From Candidatus Electronema sp. (GTDB lineage: Bacteria > Desulfobacterota > Desulfobulbia > Desulfobulbales > Desulfobulbaceae), in contig JAPEVH010000042.1 of the NCBI GenBank assembly GCA_026645415.1, positions 1 to 40,914 of the forward strand: a stretch of 40,914 nt of DNA, in the 5' to 3' direction. The notes under the pieces are model-generated. The model had not been told where the DNA came from and did no database searches. It was given only the letters and a program-made list of their open reading frames with translations. Made by a program: the position numbers and the translations under genes. Position 1 is the first letter of the stretch. Each line of letters begins with the position of its first letter. Positions 8,432 through 17,416 of the stretch are shown in pieces.

Positions 8432-9178
8432 CTACATTTCTAACTTTTTTTCTAACTCAACAATACTTTCAACATATAAATATTTCAAAAACTCTCCATC
8501 TTTACGTCTTCCAAACTGCTTTTCAGCTTCCTTTTCAGCCTCCGCCTGTGGAGAAATAAAAGTATGTATATAAGATTTCCGGCCTTCAAATTTATAACTC
8601 CACTGTCTCTCATCAAACACACATTGTTCAATACACTTACCAAAACTTAAACTAGAAAATCTCGCGTCACTCGCTTTACGCAATGCGCTCTTCACACGCG
8701 CCACCCTCTCTTTCAACAATTTCAAAACATGCGCAACTATCTTCACTATAACATGTTCATTAGGTTTTATAAGGTGCCATTCCAACAAAGAAGACAAATA
8801 CAAGCCAACGGACTGCACATAAGCAGGAAAAGCACTAATTGCGATATCTGGCTTATCTCTAAAAACATCATCTATTTTTGATCCTAAATCACTACTCACC
8901 CCATTAGCTTTACTTCTCACATCATTTATAAGTCTATCATCACCTATATTGCTGCTATAAGTTATATAATCATTTATCGCCGCCTCCAGGTTTCCCCTAC
9001 TGTCCTGCAAATCTATCCTATACAATTCTTGTATAATCTCATTTTTCGACTGTTCAATCTTACTAATTATCAAAAGAACCAACTTCCTCCTCTCATCAGC
9101 ATTGTTTCTTTTTCTCTCTTGCTCCAAATAATTTTCATAAATAGAAACTGCAATCTTAGCTATTTCAATTACAGACAT
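8432..9178 (-). CDS. AT-rich orphan gene, helical protein of unknown function
   Basis: GGAGG five bases before ATG 9178 fixes this start (248 residues); an in-frame ATG at 9190 overlaps the ribosome site. The protein is almost wholly helical and charged, starting MSVIEIAKIAVSIYENYLEQ, followed by a probable coiled coil with ERRKLVLLIISKIEQSKN. There is no signal peptide or membrane span. Base composition is much richer in A/T than in the genes on both sides, with AT-ending codons, which suggests recent transfer. It is bounded by its own terminator and by an empty 195-base gap upstream. I recognise no family; small cargo genes of defence or mobile elements often look like this, but that is a guess. 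Confidence 0.6.
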   Translation of the reverse strand: MSVIEIAKIAVSIYENYLEQERKRNNADERRKLVLLIISKIEQSKNEIIQELYRIDLQDSRGNLEAAINDYITYSSNIGDDRLINDVRSKANGVSSDLGSKIDDVFRDKPDIAISAFPAYVQSVGLYLSSLLEWHLIKPNEHVIVKIVAHVLKLLKERVARVKSALRKASDARFSSLSFGKCIEQCVFDERQWSYKFEGRKSYIHTFISPQAEAEKEAEKQFGRRKDGEFLKYLYVESIVELEKKLEM

Positions 9179-9385
9179 AATATCCTCCATGCGAAAAAAT
9201 ATTCAAATAAATCAATTCCATAGAACAGGAAACAGTACGCTGGGAGAATTTTTTTATCTCTAAAATCAATCCCTCAGCTTCGCAATGAAGTCTTCTCCTT
9301 AAGGCAAATTTTTTGTCTCCTATTCCCAGATGGAAACAAGCAAAGTCCGGTGATGTGCTATTAAAATCATCATGCTTTCACTATG

Positions 9386-9937
9386 TCAGGCATTTCCTAC
9401 TACACCACTGAACATAGAAATATCAATACCAAAACAACGGGCTGCACTCTTCCACTTTGATTCATCTGGGGTATGGAAAAGAATACTGTTATCTCCCGGT
9501 ACGGTCAACCATGAGTTATCAAGCAGCTCTGCCTCAAGCTGGCCTGGCCCCCAGCCTGCGTAGCCAAGGAGAAAAAGATAATCCCTTGGCCCTTGGCCTT
9601 TAGATATTTCCTCTAATAATTTGGATTCACGCGACAGAGCAACATTTGGCGTAACCACCAAACCACTGCTCGTTTGCTCGGCTGAGTTATAGAGGATAAA
9701 ACCAGATTCCATCTCCACTGGCCCACCGGTATAGACTGGTGGCAAGGGTCCCTCTGGCAAGGGAATATTGGTGCTGAGAAGGATTTCCATCATGGTTATC
9801 TCTTGGCTGGGCTTGTTGATAGCAACCCCCATTGCTCCTTCCCGGCTGTGCGCACAGATGTAGATTACCTGTTCTTGAAAACGAGGATCAGGCATTTGTG
9901 GTGTAGCAATGAGGAAATGTCCAGTCAAGTTATCCAT
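9386..9937 (-). CDS. algH: YqgE/AlgH family protein (DUF179)
   Basis: The 183-residue protein shows the family pattern throughout: an N-terminal LTGHFLIATPQMPDPRFQE, then VIYICAHSREGAMGVAINKP, then PVYTGGPVE and a final FLLGYAGWGPGQLEAEL box. AlgH/YqgE proteins are common in Gram-negative bacteria. Their biochemical role is unsettled; a regulator of alginate genes in Pseudomonas is the classic phenotype. AAGGAGG precedes the ATG. Standing alone between the orphan gene and the GlsB-type gene, it has no operon partner. Confidence 0.92.
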   Translation of the reverse strand: MDNLTGHFLIATPQMPDPRFQEQVIYICAHSREGAMGVAINKPSQEITMMEILLSTNIPLPEGPLPPVYTGGPVEMESGFILYNSAEQTSSGLVVTPNVALSRESKLLEEISKGQGPRDYLFLLGYAGWGPGQLEAELLDNSWLTVPGDNSILFHTPDESKWKSAARCFGIDISMFSGVVGNA

Positions 9938-10044
9938 TTGTTCTGCCTCCTTATATCATTATTGTAGCATTTTTCCTGATTAAGCGTCAAGCAGGAACTT
10001 GCATGATAGCGTGGAGGCGGATGCAGGCATCCTGCCTAGCTTGG

Positions 10045-10296
10045 TTATTTTTTGACCAGTTTAACCACTGCTAGCAGCAGCGAGGCTCCTACTACGGCAG
10101 TGACTAATGAGCCGACAAAGCCATGTTTCACTGATATGCCCAATAAACCAAAAAACCAGCCACCAACAACCGCACCAATAATGCCAATTGCCATATTGCC
10201 CAGCAGACCAAAACCAGAACCCTTCATCAGAGTACCGGCCAGCCATCCCGCTAAAGCACCAATCGCGAGAAAGCTGAGTAGAGCGATAAGAGACAT
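10045..10296 (-). CDS. GlsB/YeaQ/YmgE family stress-response membrane protein
   Basis: This 83-residue protein is built of three hydrophobic, glycine-rich segments (FLAIGALAGWLAGTLMKG, LGNMAIGIIGAVVGGWFFGLLG, GSLVTAVVGASLLLAVVKL), the standard GlsB/YeaQ/YmgE layout, also called transglycosylase-associated protein. Family members are induced by envelope or acid stress and sit in the inner membrane; the mechanism is unknown. AAAGGAGG six bases upstream gives a strong start. A small GGATGC/GCATCC palindrome lies 14-27 bases past its stop and may act in termination. Confidence 0.88.
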   Translation of the reverse strand: MSLIALLSFLAIGALAGWLAGTLMKGSGFGLLGNMAIGIIGAVVGGWFFGLLGISVKHGFVGSLVTAVVGASLLLAVVKLVKK

Positions 10297-10376
10297 GGCA
10301 TCCTCCTTTAAAAAAAATTGAAACTACTCTCTGACCACAGATGGCCAGTATACTAATCAAGCAGGAAAAAACAAAA

Positions 10377-11807
10377 TTACCGTCTGGTTCTTCTCTTTCC
10401 CTTGTTCCTACTAGGCTCTGGTTCAGGCGGCGGAGCAAGCAGATGCTCCTCCGGTACGACACAGGAAAGCTGCCTGCCAATATACTCCTCGATTGCTGGA
10501 AGGTGAAACGCACCTTCTTCGCAGGCAAAACTCACGGCAATACCGCTCTCTCCAGCTCGACCTGTCCTACCAATACGATGGACATAATCCTCTGGCTCAT
10601 AAGGCAGGGTGTAATTGACCACATGGCTGATACCGTCAATATGGATGCCCCGCCCGGCCACATCAGTAGCAATCATCACCTCAGTCTGGCCGCCCCGGAA
10701 CTGCTCTAAGCGAGCCATGCGCTTCTGTTGAGGCACGTCGCCAGTCAAGAGCAGGGCTTGAATGCCATTAGCCAACAGCCGTTCATGCAGGCGGCCTGCT
10801 TCGCTCTTCATATTGACAAAAACCATAATCCGAGCATGTTCTTGGCTACTGATCAGGTTGTAGAGTACCGCATATTTTTCTTCGCTCGTAACCGTGTAGA
10901 TAAGCTGCTGCACGGTGTCCACTGCAACTTGCTCTGGGTTACTTTCAATATAAACTGGTTTAACACACCATTGCGAGGCCAAGCGTTTTACATCTTCGTT
11001 CATTGTGGCAGAAAAAAGCAGGGTCTGTCGCTGCTCCTTGGCTGAAACCTGAGCAATAATGCGGCGGACATCTGGAATAAAACCCATGTCCAGCATCCGA
11101 TCCGCCTCATCAATGATCATAATTTTAGCCTGTGCTAAACTGACCGCTTTGCGCGAAACATAATCGAGCAGGCGGCCAGGTGTTGCCACCAGCACATCTA
11201 CGGGACGTTCTCTGAGTTGCTGCTCCTGTTTTTGGAAATCCGTGCCACCATAGACTGCAACAACCCGCAAGCGCGCATACTTGGCCAATGCCTGTCCGTC
11301 CTTGGTAATCTGCATGACTAACTCTCTGGTCGGAGCGATAATCAAGGCACGGGGCAAGCCCGCTTTACGCAGGGGCTGTTGTTCTTTGAGTAGGCGAGTG
11401 AACAGGGCAATCAGAAAGACGGCACTTTTGCCAGTGCCAGTCCCTGCCTTAGCAATGAGGTCTTTGCCCTCAAGGGCACTTGGCAGGGCTTTTTCCTGAA
11501 TTGGGGTGCAGTATTTAAAGTCAAGATCAGCAACGGCATGCATCAAAGCCATTGGCAAAGAAAAATCATGAAAGCGACTTTTGCCAGCTACTGGATCAAC
11601 CGGAAACTCAGCTAATGTCCATTTTGGCTTTTTGGGTCGCTCTGGCGGCCTGCGGCGGTGTTCTTTCTGCTCCGCCGGAGCTGCCGGAACTACTTCCTGT
11701 GCAGGCTTTTTTTCCTGTTCGACAAAGGGCTTAATCTGCTGCTTTTTGTTTGCCCGGACAAGCTGCCTGAATTTTTTTCCAGCTCTAGCAAAAAATGCTT
11801 TGATCAT
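10377..11807 (-). CDS. rhlB: DEAD-box ATP-dependent RNA helicase (RhlB/RhlE-like)
   Basis: The 476-residue protein has a basic, proline-rich N-terminal extension of about 75 residues, then the two RecA domains. Q-motif FHDFSLP and CTPIQEKALP, Walker A AKAGTGTGKS, PTRELVMQ, TPGRLLDY, DEAD (IIDEADRMLDMGF) and SAT lie in domain 1; FVNMKSEAG, TDVAGRGIHI and HRIGRTGRAG in domain 2. The tail is proline/arginine rich (RNKGKRRTRR), as in RNA-binding tails. The ATG lies five bases after the ABC-F stop, so the two are cotranscribed, pairing a translation factor with an RNA helicase. RhlB versus RhlE is uncertain; both act on structured RNA and ribosome assembly or decay. Confidence 0.9.
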   Translation of the reverse strand: MIKAFFARAGKKFRQLVRANKKQQIKPFVEQEKKPAQEVVPAAPAEQKEHRRRPPERPKKPKWTLAEFPVDPVAGKSRFHDFSLPMALMHAVADLDFKYCTPIQEKALPSALEGKDLIAKAGTGTGKSAVFLIALFTRLLKEQQPLRKAGLPRALIIAPTRELVMQITKDGQALAKYARLRVVAVYGGTDFQKQEQQLRERPVDVLVATPGRLLDYVSRKAVSLAQAKIMIIDEADRMLDMGFIPDVRRIIAQVSAKEQRQTLLFSATMNEDVKRLASQWCVKPVYIESNPEQVAVDTVQQLIYTVTSEEKYAVLYNLISSQEHARIMVFVNMKSEAGRLHERLLANGIQALLLTGDVPQQKRMARLEQFRGGQTEVMIATDVAGRGIHIDGISHVVNYTLPYEPEDYVHRIGRTGRAGESGIAVSFACEEGAFHLPAIEEYIGRQLSCVVPEEHLLAPPPEPEPSRNKGKRRTRR

Positions 11808-11812
11808 TATTT

Positions 11813-13423
11813 TCAGGCTGCTTCGAGTTCTAAACCGCAGCGGGTGGTCAAATAGTCATCAAAGCTCATCCGTTCGTCAACAATATGATCTGGGAAAATT
11901 TCAATAATTCGATTTGCAACCGTGGAAACAAGCTGATGATCGTGCGAAGAAAAAAGGATTACCTCTGGGTAAACAGTCAGGGCATTGTTCAACGAGGTGA
12001 TTGATTCGAGATCAAGATGGTTGGTCGGCTCATCTAAGATCAAGGCATTGGCCCCAGACAACATCATCCGAGAAAGCATACAGCGCACCCGTTCACCACC
12101 AGAAAGCACAGCTGTCTTTTTCAAAGCCTCTTCGCCAGAAAAAAGCATCCGCCCAAGGAAACCTCGGACAAAACTTTCCGTCTCTTGGGGTGGGGCATAC
12201 TGCCGCAGCCAAGTGACAATGTCCATGTCTTTGTCTTTAAAGTAACTGTTATTCTCTTTTGGAAAATAGGCATTGGTGATGGTCACGCCCCAACGTACCG
12301 TGCCCGCGTCTGGCTCCAACTCTCCAGCAAGAATTTGAAAGAGCGTATTTTTTGCCAAACCATTGGAGCCAACAAAGGCGATTTTTTCGCCTTTACCCAC
12401 GCTCAGGCTAAAGTCCTTAAACATGGTCACGCCATCAATGGTCTTGCTCAGGCCCTCGATTTCTAAAATGATATCGCCGCTGGGCCGCTCTGGTTTAAAA
12501 TCGATGTACGGATATTTGCGCGAGGATATTGGCATGTCCTCAATAGTCAGTTTGTCCAACAGTTTTTTGCGCGAAGTAGCTTGCTTGGCCTTAGAGGCAT
12601 TGGAGCTAAAACGACGGATAAAATCCTTAAGATCCTGTTCCTTCGCCTTCATCTTCTTGTTCTCCATTTCCTTTTGGCGGAACTGGAGCTGACTGGCCTG
12701 TTGCCAGAAATCGTAGTTACCAACATAGACCTGAATCTTGCCATAGTCTATATCTGCCATGTGTGTACAGACTTGGTTAAGAAAATGGCGGTCATGGGAA
12801 ACAATAATGACTGTGTTCTGGAAACGAGTGAGGAAGTTCTCTAGCCAAGTAATGGTGGCAATGTCAAGCTGGTTGGTTGGTTCGTCAAGAAGGAGGATAT
12901 CTGGATTACCAAACAGAGCCTGAGCGAGGAGAACGCGCACCTTGTCTGTACCTTCCAACTCTTTCATCTTTTTCTGGCGTAGTTCTTCGCCAATGCCCAC
13001 GCCATTCAGCAGGACTGCGGCTTCCGACTCAGCCTCATAGCCATTCATCTCGCCGAAAAGCACTTCCAGCTCGCCAGAGCGAATACCATCCTCTTCGGTG
13101 AAGTCTGTCTTAGCATAAATAATTTCACGCTCAGCCTTCACTTTGTAGAGCTGCTTATGCCCCATGATGACCGTATCCAAGACCGGAAATTCATCAAAGG
13201 CAAACTGATCCTGACTGAGGACTGCGATTCGCTTACCCCGATCTACAGCAATATCACCACGATCAGCCTCTAACTGGCCAGACAGTATCTTTAAAAAGGT
13301 AGATTTGCCTGCGCCATTGGCTCCGATCAGGCCGTAGCAGTTACCAGGGGTAAATTTGATAGTAACATCTTTAAAAATGACTCGTTTGCCGTACGAAAGT
13401 GAGATATTGCTTGCTGTGATCAT
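11813..13423 (-). CDS. ABC-F family ATPase (YbiT/YkpA type)
   Basis: This has two tandem ABC domains and no membrane part, the mark of ABC-F proteins, which act on ribosomes. NBD1 has Walker A GLIGANGAGKST and DPDILLLDEPTNQLD-type B motif (GNPDILLLDEPTNQLD). The interdomain linker carries DFIRRFSSNASKAKQATSRK. NBD2 has LSGGERVRCMLSRMML and ALILDEPTNHLD, but its Walker A reads VGSNGLAKNTLF, lacking the second glycine and the serine/threonine. Such a NxLAKxT loop is, to my knowledge, usual in the YkpA/YbiT subgroup. I use ATG 13423, where orthologues begin (MITASNISLSYGKR); a TTG at 13441 would add six residues. rhlB follows within five bases. Confidence 0.9.
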   Translation of the reverse strand: MITASNISLSYGKRVIFKDVTIKFTPGNCYGLIGANGAGKSTFLKILSGQLEADRGDIAVDRGKRIAVLSQDQFAFDEFPVLDTVIMGHKQLYKVKAEREIIYAKTDFTEEDGIRSGELEVLFGEMNGYEAESEAAVLLNGVGIGEELRQKKMKELEGTDKVRVLLAQALFGNPDILLLDEPTNQLDIATITWLENFLTRFQNTVIIVSHDRHFLNQVCTHMADIDYGKIQVYVGNYDFWQQASQLQFRQKEMENKKMKAKEQDLKDFIRRFSSNASKAKQATSRKKLLDKLTIEDMPISSRKYPYIDFKPERPSGDIILEIEGLSKTIDGVTMFKDFSLSVGKGEKIAFVGSNGLAKNTLFQILAGELEPDAGTVRWGVTITNAYFPKENNSYFKDKDMDIVTWLRQYAPPQETESFVRGFLGRMLFSGEEALKKTAVLSGGERVRCMLSRMMLSGANALILDEPTNHLDLESITSLNNALTVYPEVILFSSHDHQLVSTVANRIIEIFPDHIVDERMSFDDYLTTRCGLELEAA

Positions 13424-13455
13424 AGATATACTATTAGACAAAAAATAATGATATG

Positions 13456-13476
13456 TTCGATCAAAAAATGATCGAA
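13456..13476. repeat. Inverted repeat upstream of the ABC-F gene
   Basis: TTCGATCA (13456-13463) and TGATCGAA (13469-13476) are perfect 8-base arms around AAAAA. It lies 33 bases before the ABC-F start. Either a repressor-type operator or a leader hairpin is possible. Confidence 0.5.
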
Positions 13477-13533
13477 AAGAGGAGAGGAAAAAGCTATAAT
13501 TGGTTTTTCTTTACTACGCAGATCTAACAGAGA

Positions 13534-13695
13534 TTATATCTGTTCTTCGGTCTGAACGATATTCTCCTCAGTGTCGATATTCTCGTCATCTCCTTTTTTC
13601 TTTTTGTCCAGCCGCTGCTGCTGTTTTTCCTCCTGTTTCTTTTTTTTTGCCATTTCCTTTCGACGTTTTTCAAATGAAAAATTTGTCTTAGCCAA
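13534..13695 (-). CDS. Small highly charged protein started by TTG (53 aa)
   Basis: The frame begins with TTG at 13695, preceded seven bases upstream by AAGAGGT, and ends at TAA 13534-13536. The product starts MAKTNFSFEKRRKEMAKKKK, then has a glutamine/lysine-rich helix, and ends in an acidic tail DENIDTEENIVQTEEQI. This KR-rich then acidic layout is one I associate with a small conserved protein of Deltaproteobacteria found near cold-shock genes. No function is known; nucleic-acid or ribosome binding would suit the basic half. It lies between the cold-shock gene terminator and the ABC-F gene, on the same strand as both. Confidence 0.7.
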   Translation of the reverse strand: MAKTNFSFEKRRKEMAKKKKQEEKQQQRLDKKKKGDDENIDTEENIVQTEEQI

Positions 13696-13733
13696 AAAAA
13701 TACCTCTTAATTTTTTTTCAGAATGAAATAAAA

Positions 13734-13760
13734 AAGACCCCGCAGTCGAGACGGGGTCTT
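13734..13760 (-). terminator. Terminator of the first cold-shock gene
   Basis: AAGACCCCG and CGGGGTCTT pair perfectly over nine bases with a 9-nt loop. On the minus strand a U-rich run follows. It lies 31 bases after the stop of the 13791-13997 cold-shock gene. Confidence 0.85.
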
Positions 13761-13790
13761 ATCGGTACTGCAAAAAGTAATGATAAATTA

Positions 13791-13997
13791 TTACTTGTGC
13801 TGCACTACCTGGTCCGCAGCAGGACCTTTGGGGCCGTCAACAACCTCAAAAGTTACTTGGGCGCCTTCCTTCAATGTTTTGAACCCCTGTGCTTGAATAG
13901 CACTGTGGTGAACGAACACATCTGGACCGCCATCTTGCTGCTGAATAAAGCCATAGCCTTTGGCATCGTTAAACCACTTTACTGTGCCTTCTGCCAT
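13791..13997 (-). CDS. CspA-family cold-shock protein (copy 1)
   Basis: The 68-residue protein is a single cold-shock domain, with [20 protein letters not shown] holding RNP1 (KGYGFIQ) and [10 protein letters not shown] holding RNP2. It ends [19 protein letters not shown]. Such proteins bind single-stranded RNA/DNA and melt mRNA structure. AGGAG before the start supports it. A second copy lies just upstream on the same strand, about 80% identical, so the pair arose by tandem duplication. An approximately 110-base leader separates the two copies; long leaders are normal for this family and often give cold regulation. Confidence 0.95.
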   Translation of the reverse strand: MAEGTVKWFNDAKGYGFIQQQDGGPDVFVHHSAIQAQGFKTLKEGAQVTFEVVDGPKGPAADQVVQHK

Positions 13998-14106
13998 TTT
14001 TCTCGACTCCTCACTGTTCGCAGTACGATTTCTATACTGCTTTTTATAACTTTATAAGTTGCCGACAAAAATCGGCAGATAATTTTTCTGCAAGAAATAT
14101 GCTCTG

Positions 14107-14307
14107 TTAGAGCATAACTACTTGGTCTGCAGCTAGTCCTTTGGGGCCGTTGACTACATCAAAAGCCACTCGTGCACCTTCTCGCAGTGTTCTGAATCCA
14201 TCGGCTTTGATAGCACTATGGTGAACAAACACATCTTGTCCGCCATCCTGCTGAATGAAACCGAACCCCTTGGCATCGTTAAACCACTTTACTATACCTT
14301 CTGCCAT
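14107..14307 (-). CDS. CspA-family cold-shock protein (copy 2)
   Basis: This is a 66-residue single cold-shock domain: [19 protein letters not shown] (RNP1 KGFGFIQ) and [11 protein letters not shown] (RNP2), ending [13 protein letters not shown]. It is two residues shorter than copy 1; compared with that copy it lacks one residue of the loop after FIQQ and differs at the C-terminus. GGAGC precedes the ATG. A terminator for the tsaC transcript lies between it and the next gene, so it should have its own promoter in 14308-14412. Confidence 0.95.
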   Translation of the reverse strand: MAEGIVKWFNDAKGFGFIQQDGGQDVFVHHSAIKADGFRTLREGARVAFDVVNGPKGLAADQVVML

Positions 14308-14412
14308 TTTCTAACTGCTCCTTACTGTTCACAGTGCTATTCGTGCACTGCTTAAATCATTTAATGCCGACAGAAAAAGAAAAGCTATCGACAGGCAACC
14401 GCTCTCCGTTTA

Positions 14413-14455
14413 AACAAAAAAAACCGCACCCTCTTTTTTGGAGGCCTGTGCGGTT
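14413..14455 (-). terminator. Terminator downstream of tsaC
   Basis: AACCGCAC (14422-14429) pairs with GTGCGGTT (14448-14455), with CCTC/GAGG extending the stem inside. On the minus strand it is followed by a run of U opposite 14423-14416. It lies about 105 bases beyond the tsaC stop and ends the purDE-tsaC transcript. Confidence 0.85.
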
Positions 14456-14560
14456 AATTCTATAATTCGTAAACGGTAAGAGTAGCTGCACAACATTTTT
14501 ATATGATATGCTGATCTGTAAAACGATGCAAGTTTTTTCTGCTTGTTTCTGAAAATATTT

Positions 14561-15175
14561 TTAGGCAATACTTTTTGTCACAAGCGACCAAGAAATTCTG
14601 CCTTCACGAAAACAATGCAATTTCCCTTGCGGATCACAGCCAATCAGGGTGGAACCTAGGCCACCAGGTGTAGTGCCGCCATTAATAATCAAATCAATTT
14701 GCTTGCCGAAAATCGCTTCCACTTCGGCAGCCGTCACTGCTGCGGGCTGACCAGAGCAGTTCGCACTGGTGGCAGTAATTGGCCCAGCAAAGGCTGCTAG
14801 CAGACGCTTGGTTGTTGGGTCTGGTGATTGGCGGACACCAATAGTTCCAGTACCACCGGTGAGCAAATTTGGAAGTTCTGGCCGCGCTGGACAGACAAAA
14901 GTCAAGGGGCCGGGCCAGAACTGCTGCATGAGTTGTTGGAGTGCTTCTGGCACCTGTGCAGCGACTAGCGGCACCTGCGCTTGGTCTGCGACTAAGACCA
15001 GCACAGGTTTTTCTGTGGCCCGCTGTTTGACCGCAAAGAGTCGCTGCAAGGCTTTGGTATTAAAGGGATCAACCCCAAGACCGTAATAGGTTTCTGTGGA
15101 AAAGGCAAGCAGGCCGCCCTGCCGGAGCAGTTGAGCGGCCTTGAAAAAAACATCCTCAGACGGAGGAAGAATCAC
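14561..15175 (-). CDS. tsaC: L-threonylcarbamoyladenylate synthase (TsaC/YrdC/Sua5 family)
   Basis: The enzyme makes threonylcarbamoyl-AMP for the t6A modification of ANN-decoding tRNAs. The 204-residue protein has the YrdC core: GGLLAFSTETYYGLGVDP, then VKQRATEKPVLVLV (KxR motif), FWPGPLTFV, GTIGVRQSPDP and TATSANCSGQPA. The start is GTG at 15175, whose last bases overlap the TGA of purDE (GTGA), with GGAGG about seven bases upstream. It therefore shares the purDE transcript and is probably translationally coupled to it. Length suits a short YrdC-type enzyme without a Sua5 domain. Cytoplasmic. Confidence 0.9.
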   Translation of the reverse strand: MILPPSEDVFFKAAQLLRQGGLLAFSTETYYGLGVDPFNTKALQRLFAVKQRATEKPVLVLVADQAQVPLVAAQVPEALQQLMQQFWPGPLTFVCPARPELPNLLTGGTGTIGVRQSPDPTTKRLLAAFAGPITATSANCSGQPAAVTAAEVEAIFGKQIDLIINGGTTPGGLGSTLIGCDPQGKLHCFREGRISWSLVTKSIA

Positions 15176-16959
15176 GAATTTTTGCTCTGTTGAAGAGCCT
15201 GATTCTTGGCTGCTACTTGATCTTCCATTTCTTGGCTGAACTGGCGCAGAGCTACAGCAATCTCCTGATCATAGATGGCCAGAATCCGCGCCGCCAAGAC
15301 CGCAGCATTTTTTGCCCCAGATTTGCCAATGCCCATTGTTGCGACGGGAATACCAGGCGGCATCTGCACAGTGGAGAGCAACGCATCCAGACCATTGAGC
15401 GGCGATGCGTCAATTGGTACACCAATCACAGGCAGGGACGTATGGGCAGCAATCACGCCGGCAAGATGAGCAGACATACCCGCCCCAGCAATGATGACTT
15501 TTAGGCCACGCCGAGCAGCGGAACGAGCGTATTCAGCAGTTTGTTCTGGAGTGCGATGCGCAGAAGAAATAGTGACCTCATGCTTGATGCCAATTGAGGC
15601 AAGAAACTCTGCGGCAGCCTGCATAATCGGCAAATCAGAATCAGAACCCATAACAATACCAACCGCAGGGCCAGTATGTTTTTGCAGACGACGCAGGGCG
15701 CGGTAGCCGATATCGCGGCGAAAATAGCTGCCTTTCCACTTGATTTTATCAACAGCTTTGTAAGCGCGTTCAATGGCTTTGGCAATTGAAATATCCATAG
15801 CGGTGACACCCAAAACTCGGCCACCTGCGGTCAATGTGGTCTGGTTCTCAACAGAAGTGCCAGCATGAAAAACCATCACGTCTTTCAATTTGGCGGCATT
15901 GACCAACCCAGTGATTGGCCTGCCAGTCTTGCACACACCGGGATAGCCCTCAGAAGCCATAACCACGCAGACTGCTGGCCGTGGGTCAACTTCTAACTCG
16001 ATTTCATCAAGCGTCCCATCAATGGCTTTTTCAAAAAGATCAACTAGATCACTTTGCAAGCGCATAAGCAGCGGCTGGCATTCAGGATCGCCAAAACGAC
16101 AGTTGAACTCCAAGACATTGATTTTGTCGTCCTCATCAATCATCAGGCCAGCATAGAGCATTCCTTTGTAAGGTCGCCCTTCTGCCGCCATGCCGCGCAC
16201 GGTCGGCAGCATGACCTCGTGCATAACCCGCATGGTCATGGAGTCGTCCAGCACTGGCGCAGGCGAATAGGCCCCCATACCACCGGTGTTTGGCCCCCGG
16301 TCGCCTTCAAAAATGGCTTTATGATCTTGCGAAGAAGGGAGCGGTAGGACATTTTCGCCATCAACAAAGGCAATAAAGGAAACCTCCTCACCAGAAAGAA
16401 ACTCCTCGACCACGATCTGGCCGCCAGCCTCACCAAAAGCCTGTTCTTTCATGATCAGATCAACAGCCTGCTTGGCCTCGCTCGTGGTCTGGCAAATCAG
16501 TACGCCTTTGCCTGCGGCCAGACCGTCTGCTTTAACCACGCAGGGAGCACCTATCTTATCAATAAATTTTTTAGCTGCTTCCGGCCGACTAAAGGTTTCG
16601 TACTCAGCAGTGGGAATATCGTATTTGCAGAGGAAGTCTTTGCAGAAAACCTTGCTGCTTTCCAGTTCTGCTGCCGCAGCAGTAGGGCCAAAAATACGCA
16701 GACCGTTTTCTTGGAAGCGATCAACAATACCTTTAGCCAGCGTGTTTTCTGGGCCGACCACGGTCAGATCAATGCTTTCTTTTTGAGCGAATTCAAGCAG
16801 TCCGTCAACATCATCTGCTGCGATTTTGACGCAGGTTGCCATTTTCCGTATGCCAGCATTACCTGGGGCACAGAAGATGGATTTCACCCGCTCCGACTGG
16901 CTTAATTTCCACACCAGCGCATGTTCTCTACCGCCGGAACCGATGACCAGAACCTTCAT
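15172..16959 (-). CDS. purD: PurD-PurE fusion: phosphoribosylamine-glycine ligase / N5-CAIR mutase
   Basis: The 595-residue protein joins two purine biosynthesis enzymes. Residues 1-427 are GAR synthetase: [25 protein letters not shown], the ATP-grasp [13 protein letters not shown] and [12 protein letters not shown], and [13 protein letters not shown]. Residues 430-590 are PurE (covered by about 15172-15672): [43 protein letters not shown] and PVIGVP. The linker is only a few residues ([10 protein letters not shown]). PurD is normally about 425 and PurE about 160 residues, so both seem whole. AGGAGG precedes the ATG. The two steps are not consecutive (PurD is step 2, PurE step 6), so the fusion would tether rather than channel directly. 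A 13-base palindrome lies in the leader. Confidence 0.93.
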   Translation of the reverse strand: MKVLVIGSGGREHALVWKLSQSERVKSIFCAPGNAGIRKMATCVKIAADDVDGLLEFAQKESIDLTVVGPENTLAKGIVDRFQENGLRIFGPTAAAAELESSKVFCKDFLCKYDIPTAEYETFSRPEAAKKFIDKIGAPCVVKADGLAAGKGVLICQTTSEAKQAVDLIMKEQAFGEAGGQIVVEEFLSGEEVSFIAFVDGENVLPLPSSQDHKAIFEGDRGPNTGGMGAYSPAPVLDDSMTMRVMHEVMLPTVRGMAAEGRPYKGMLYAGLMIDEDDKINVLEFNCRFGDPECQPLLMRLQSDLVDLFEKAIDGTLDEIELEVDPRPAVCVVMASEGYPGVCKTGRPITGLVNAAKLKDVMVFHAGTSVENQTTLTAGGRVLGVTAMDISIAKAIERAYKAVDKIKWKGSYFRRDIGYRALRRLQKHTGPAVGIVMGSDSDLPIMQAAAEFLASIGIKHEVTISSAHRTPEQTAEYARSAARRGLKVIIAGAGMSAHLAGVIAAHTSLPVIGVPIDASPLNGLDALLSTVQMPPGIPVATMGIGKSGAKNAAVLAARILAIYDQEIAVALRQFSQEMEDQVAAKNQALQQSKNS

Positions 16960-16999
16960 TCAAACCTCCTCACAGGTTTAAAAAAATCACTACTGCTAA

Positions 17000-17012
17000 C
17001 CAGACAGTCTGG
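17000..17012. promoter_or_regulatory. Palindrome in the purDE leader (possible operator)
   Basis: CCAGAC-A-GTCTGG is a perfect 13-base palindrome, 41 bases before the purDE start. It may be a binding site for a purine regulator, or a small leader hairpin. Confidence 0.35.
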
Positions 17013-17171
17013 CTGACAGCGACCTTCCTCCTTGCTTGGTTCCCAAACTAACAAAAAACGACGCATTTCTCAAGCGTAACTGCCAAAACTTTGGGCAAGC
17101 ATTTTTTGCCAAAGCAAAAGGAAGTTTATTTAGATAGGAGTTACCTAATGCGCACATCTTTGTTAAGAGTT

Positions 17172-17188
17172 GCACTTACAACTTGAAT
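17172..17188. repeat. 17-base dispersed repeat, copy 1
   Basis: GCACTTACAACTTGAAT occurs here and at 26571-26587 in identical form, in both cases in intergenic DNA. Flanks differ after the shared core. Confidence 0.5.
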
Positions 17189-17416
17189 CCACGATCTGAA
17201 TCCTATAGTCCATTATTCCGTGCTTTCTTTCGCTTGCGAAAATAGCAATTATGTTCTATGATGACAAAATTCTGCTTTTTTCGACGATATTGGCTGGTTT
17301 ACGGCCTACACCATCGCGCTGTAGTCTATCTCTTTAGCATCAAAAAAACAATCATCGCAAGCTACAATCAAAACTCTATTCGCAGATTTTGCGTTTAAAC
17401 ATTTTTTTATTTTACG

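Noticed and set aside
12352..12390. Degenerate Walker A in the second ATPase domain of the ABC-F protein as a novelty
   Set aside because: The NxLAKxT form is, to my knowledge, usual in the YkpA/YbiT subgroup.
17148..17186. 12-codon leader peptide before nifJ
   Set aside because: Has a ribosome site but it is far from the gene, and no attenuator follows.
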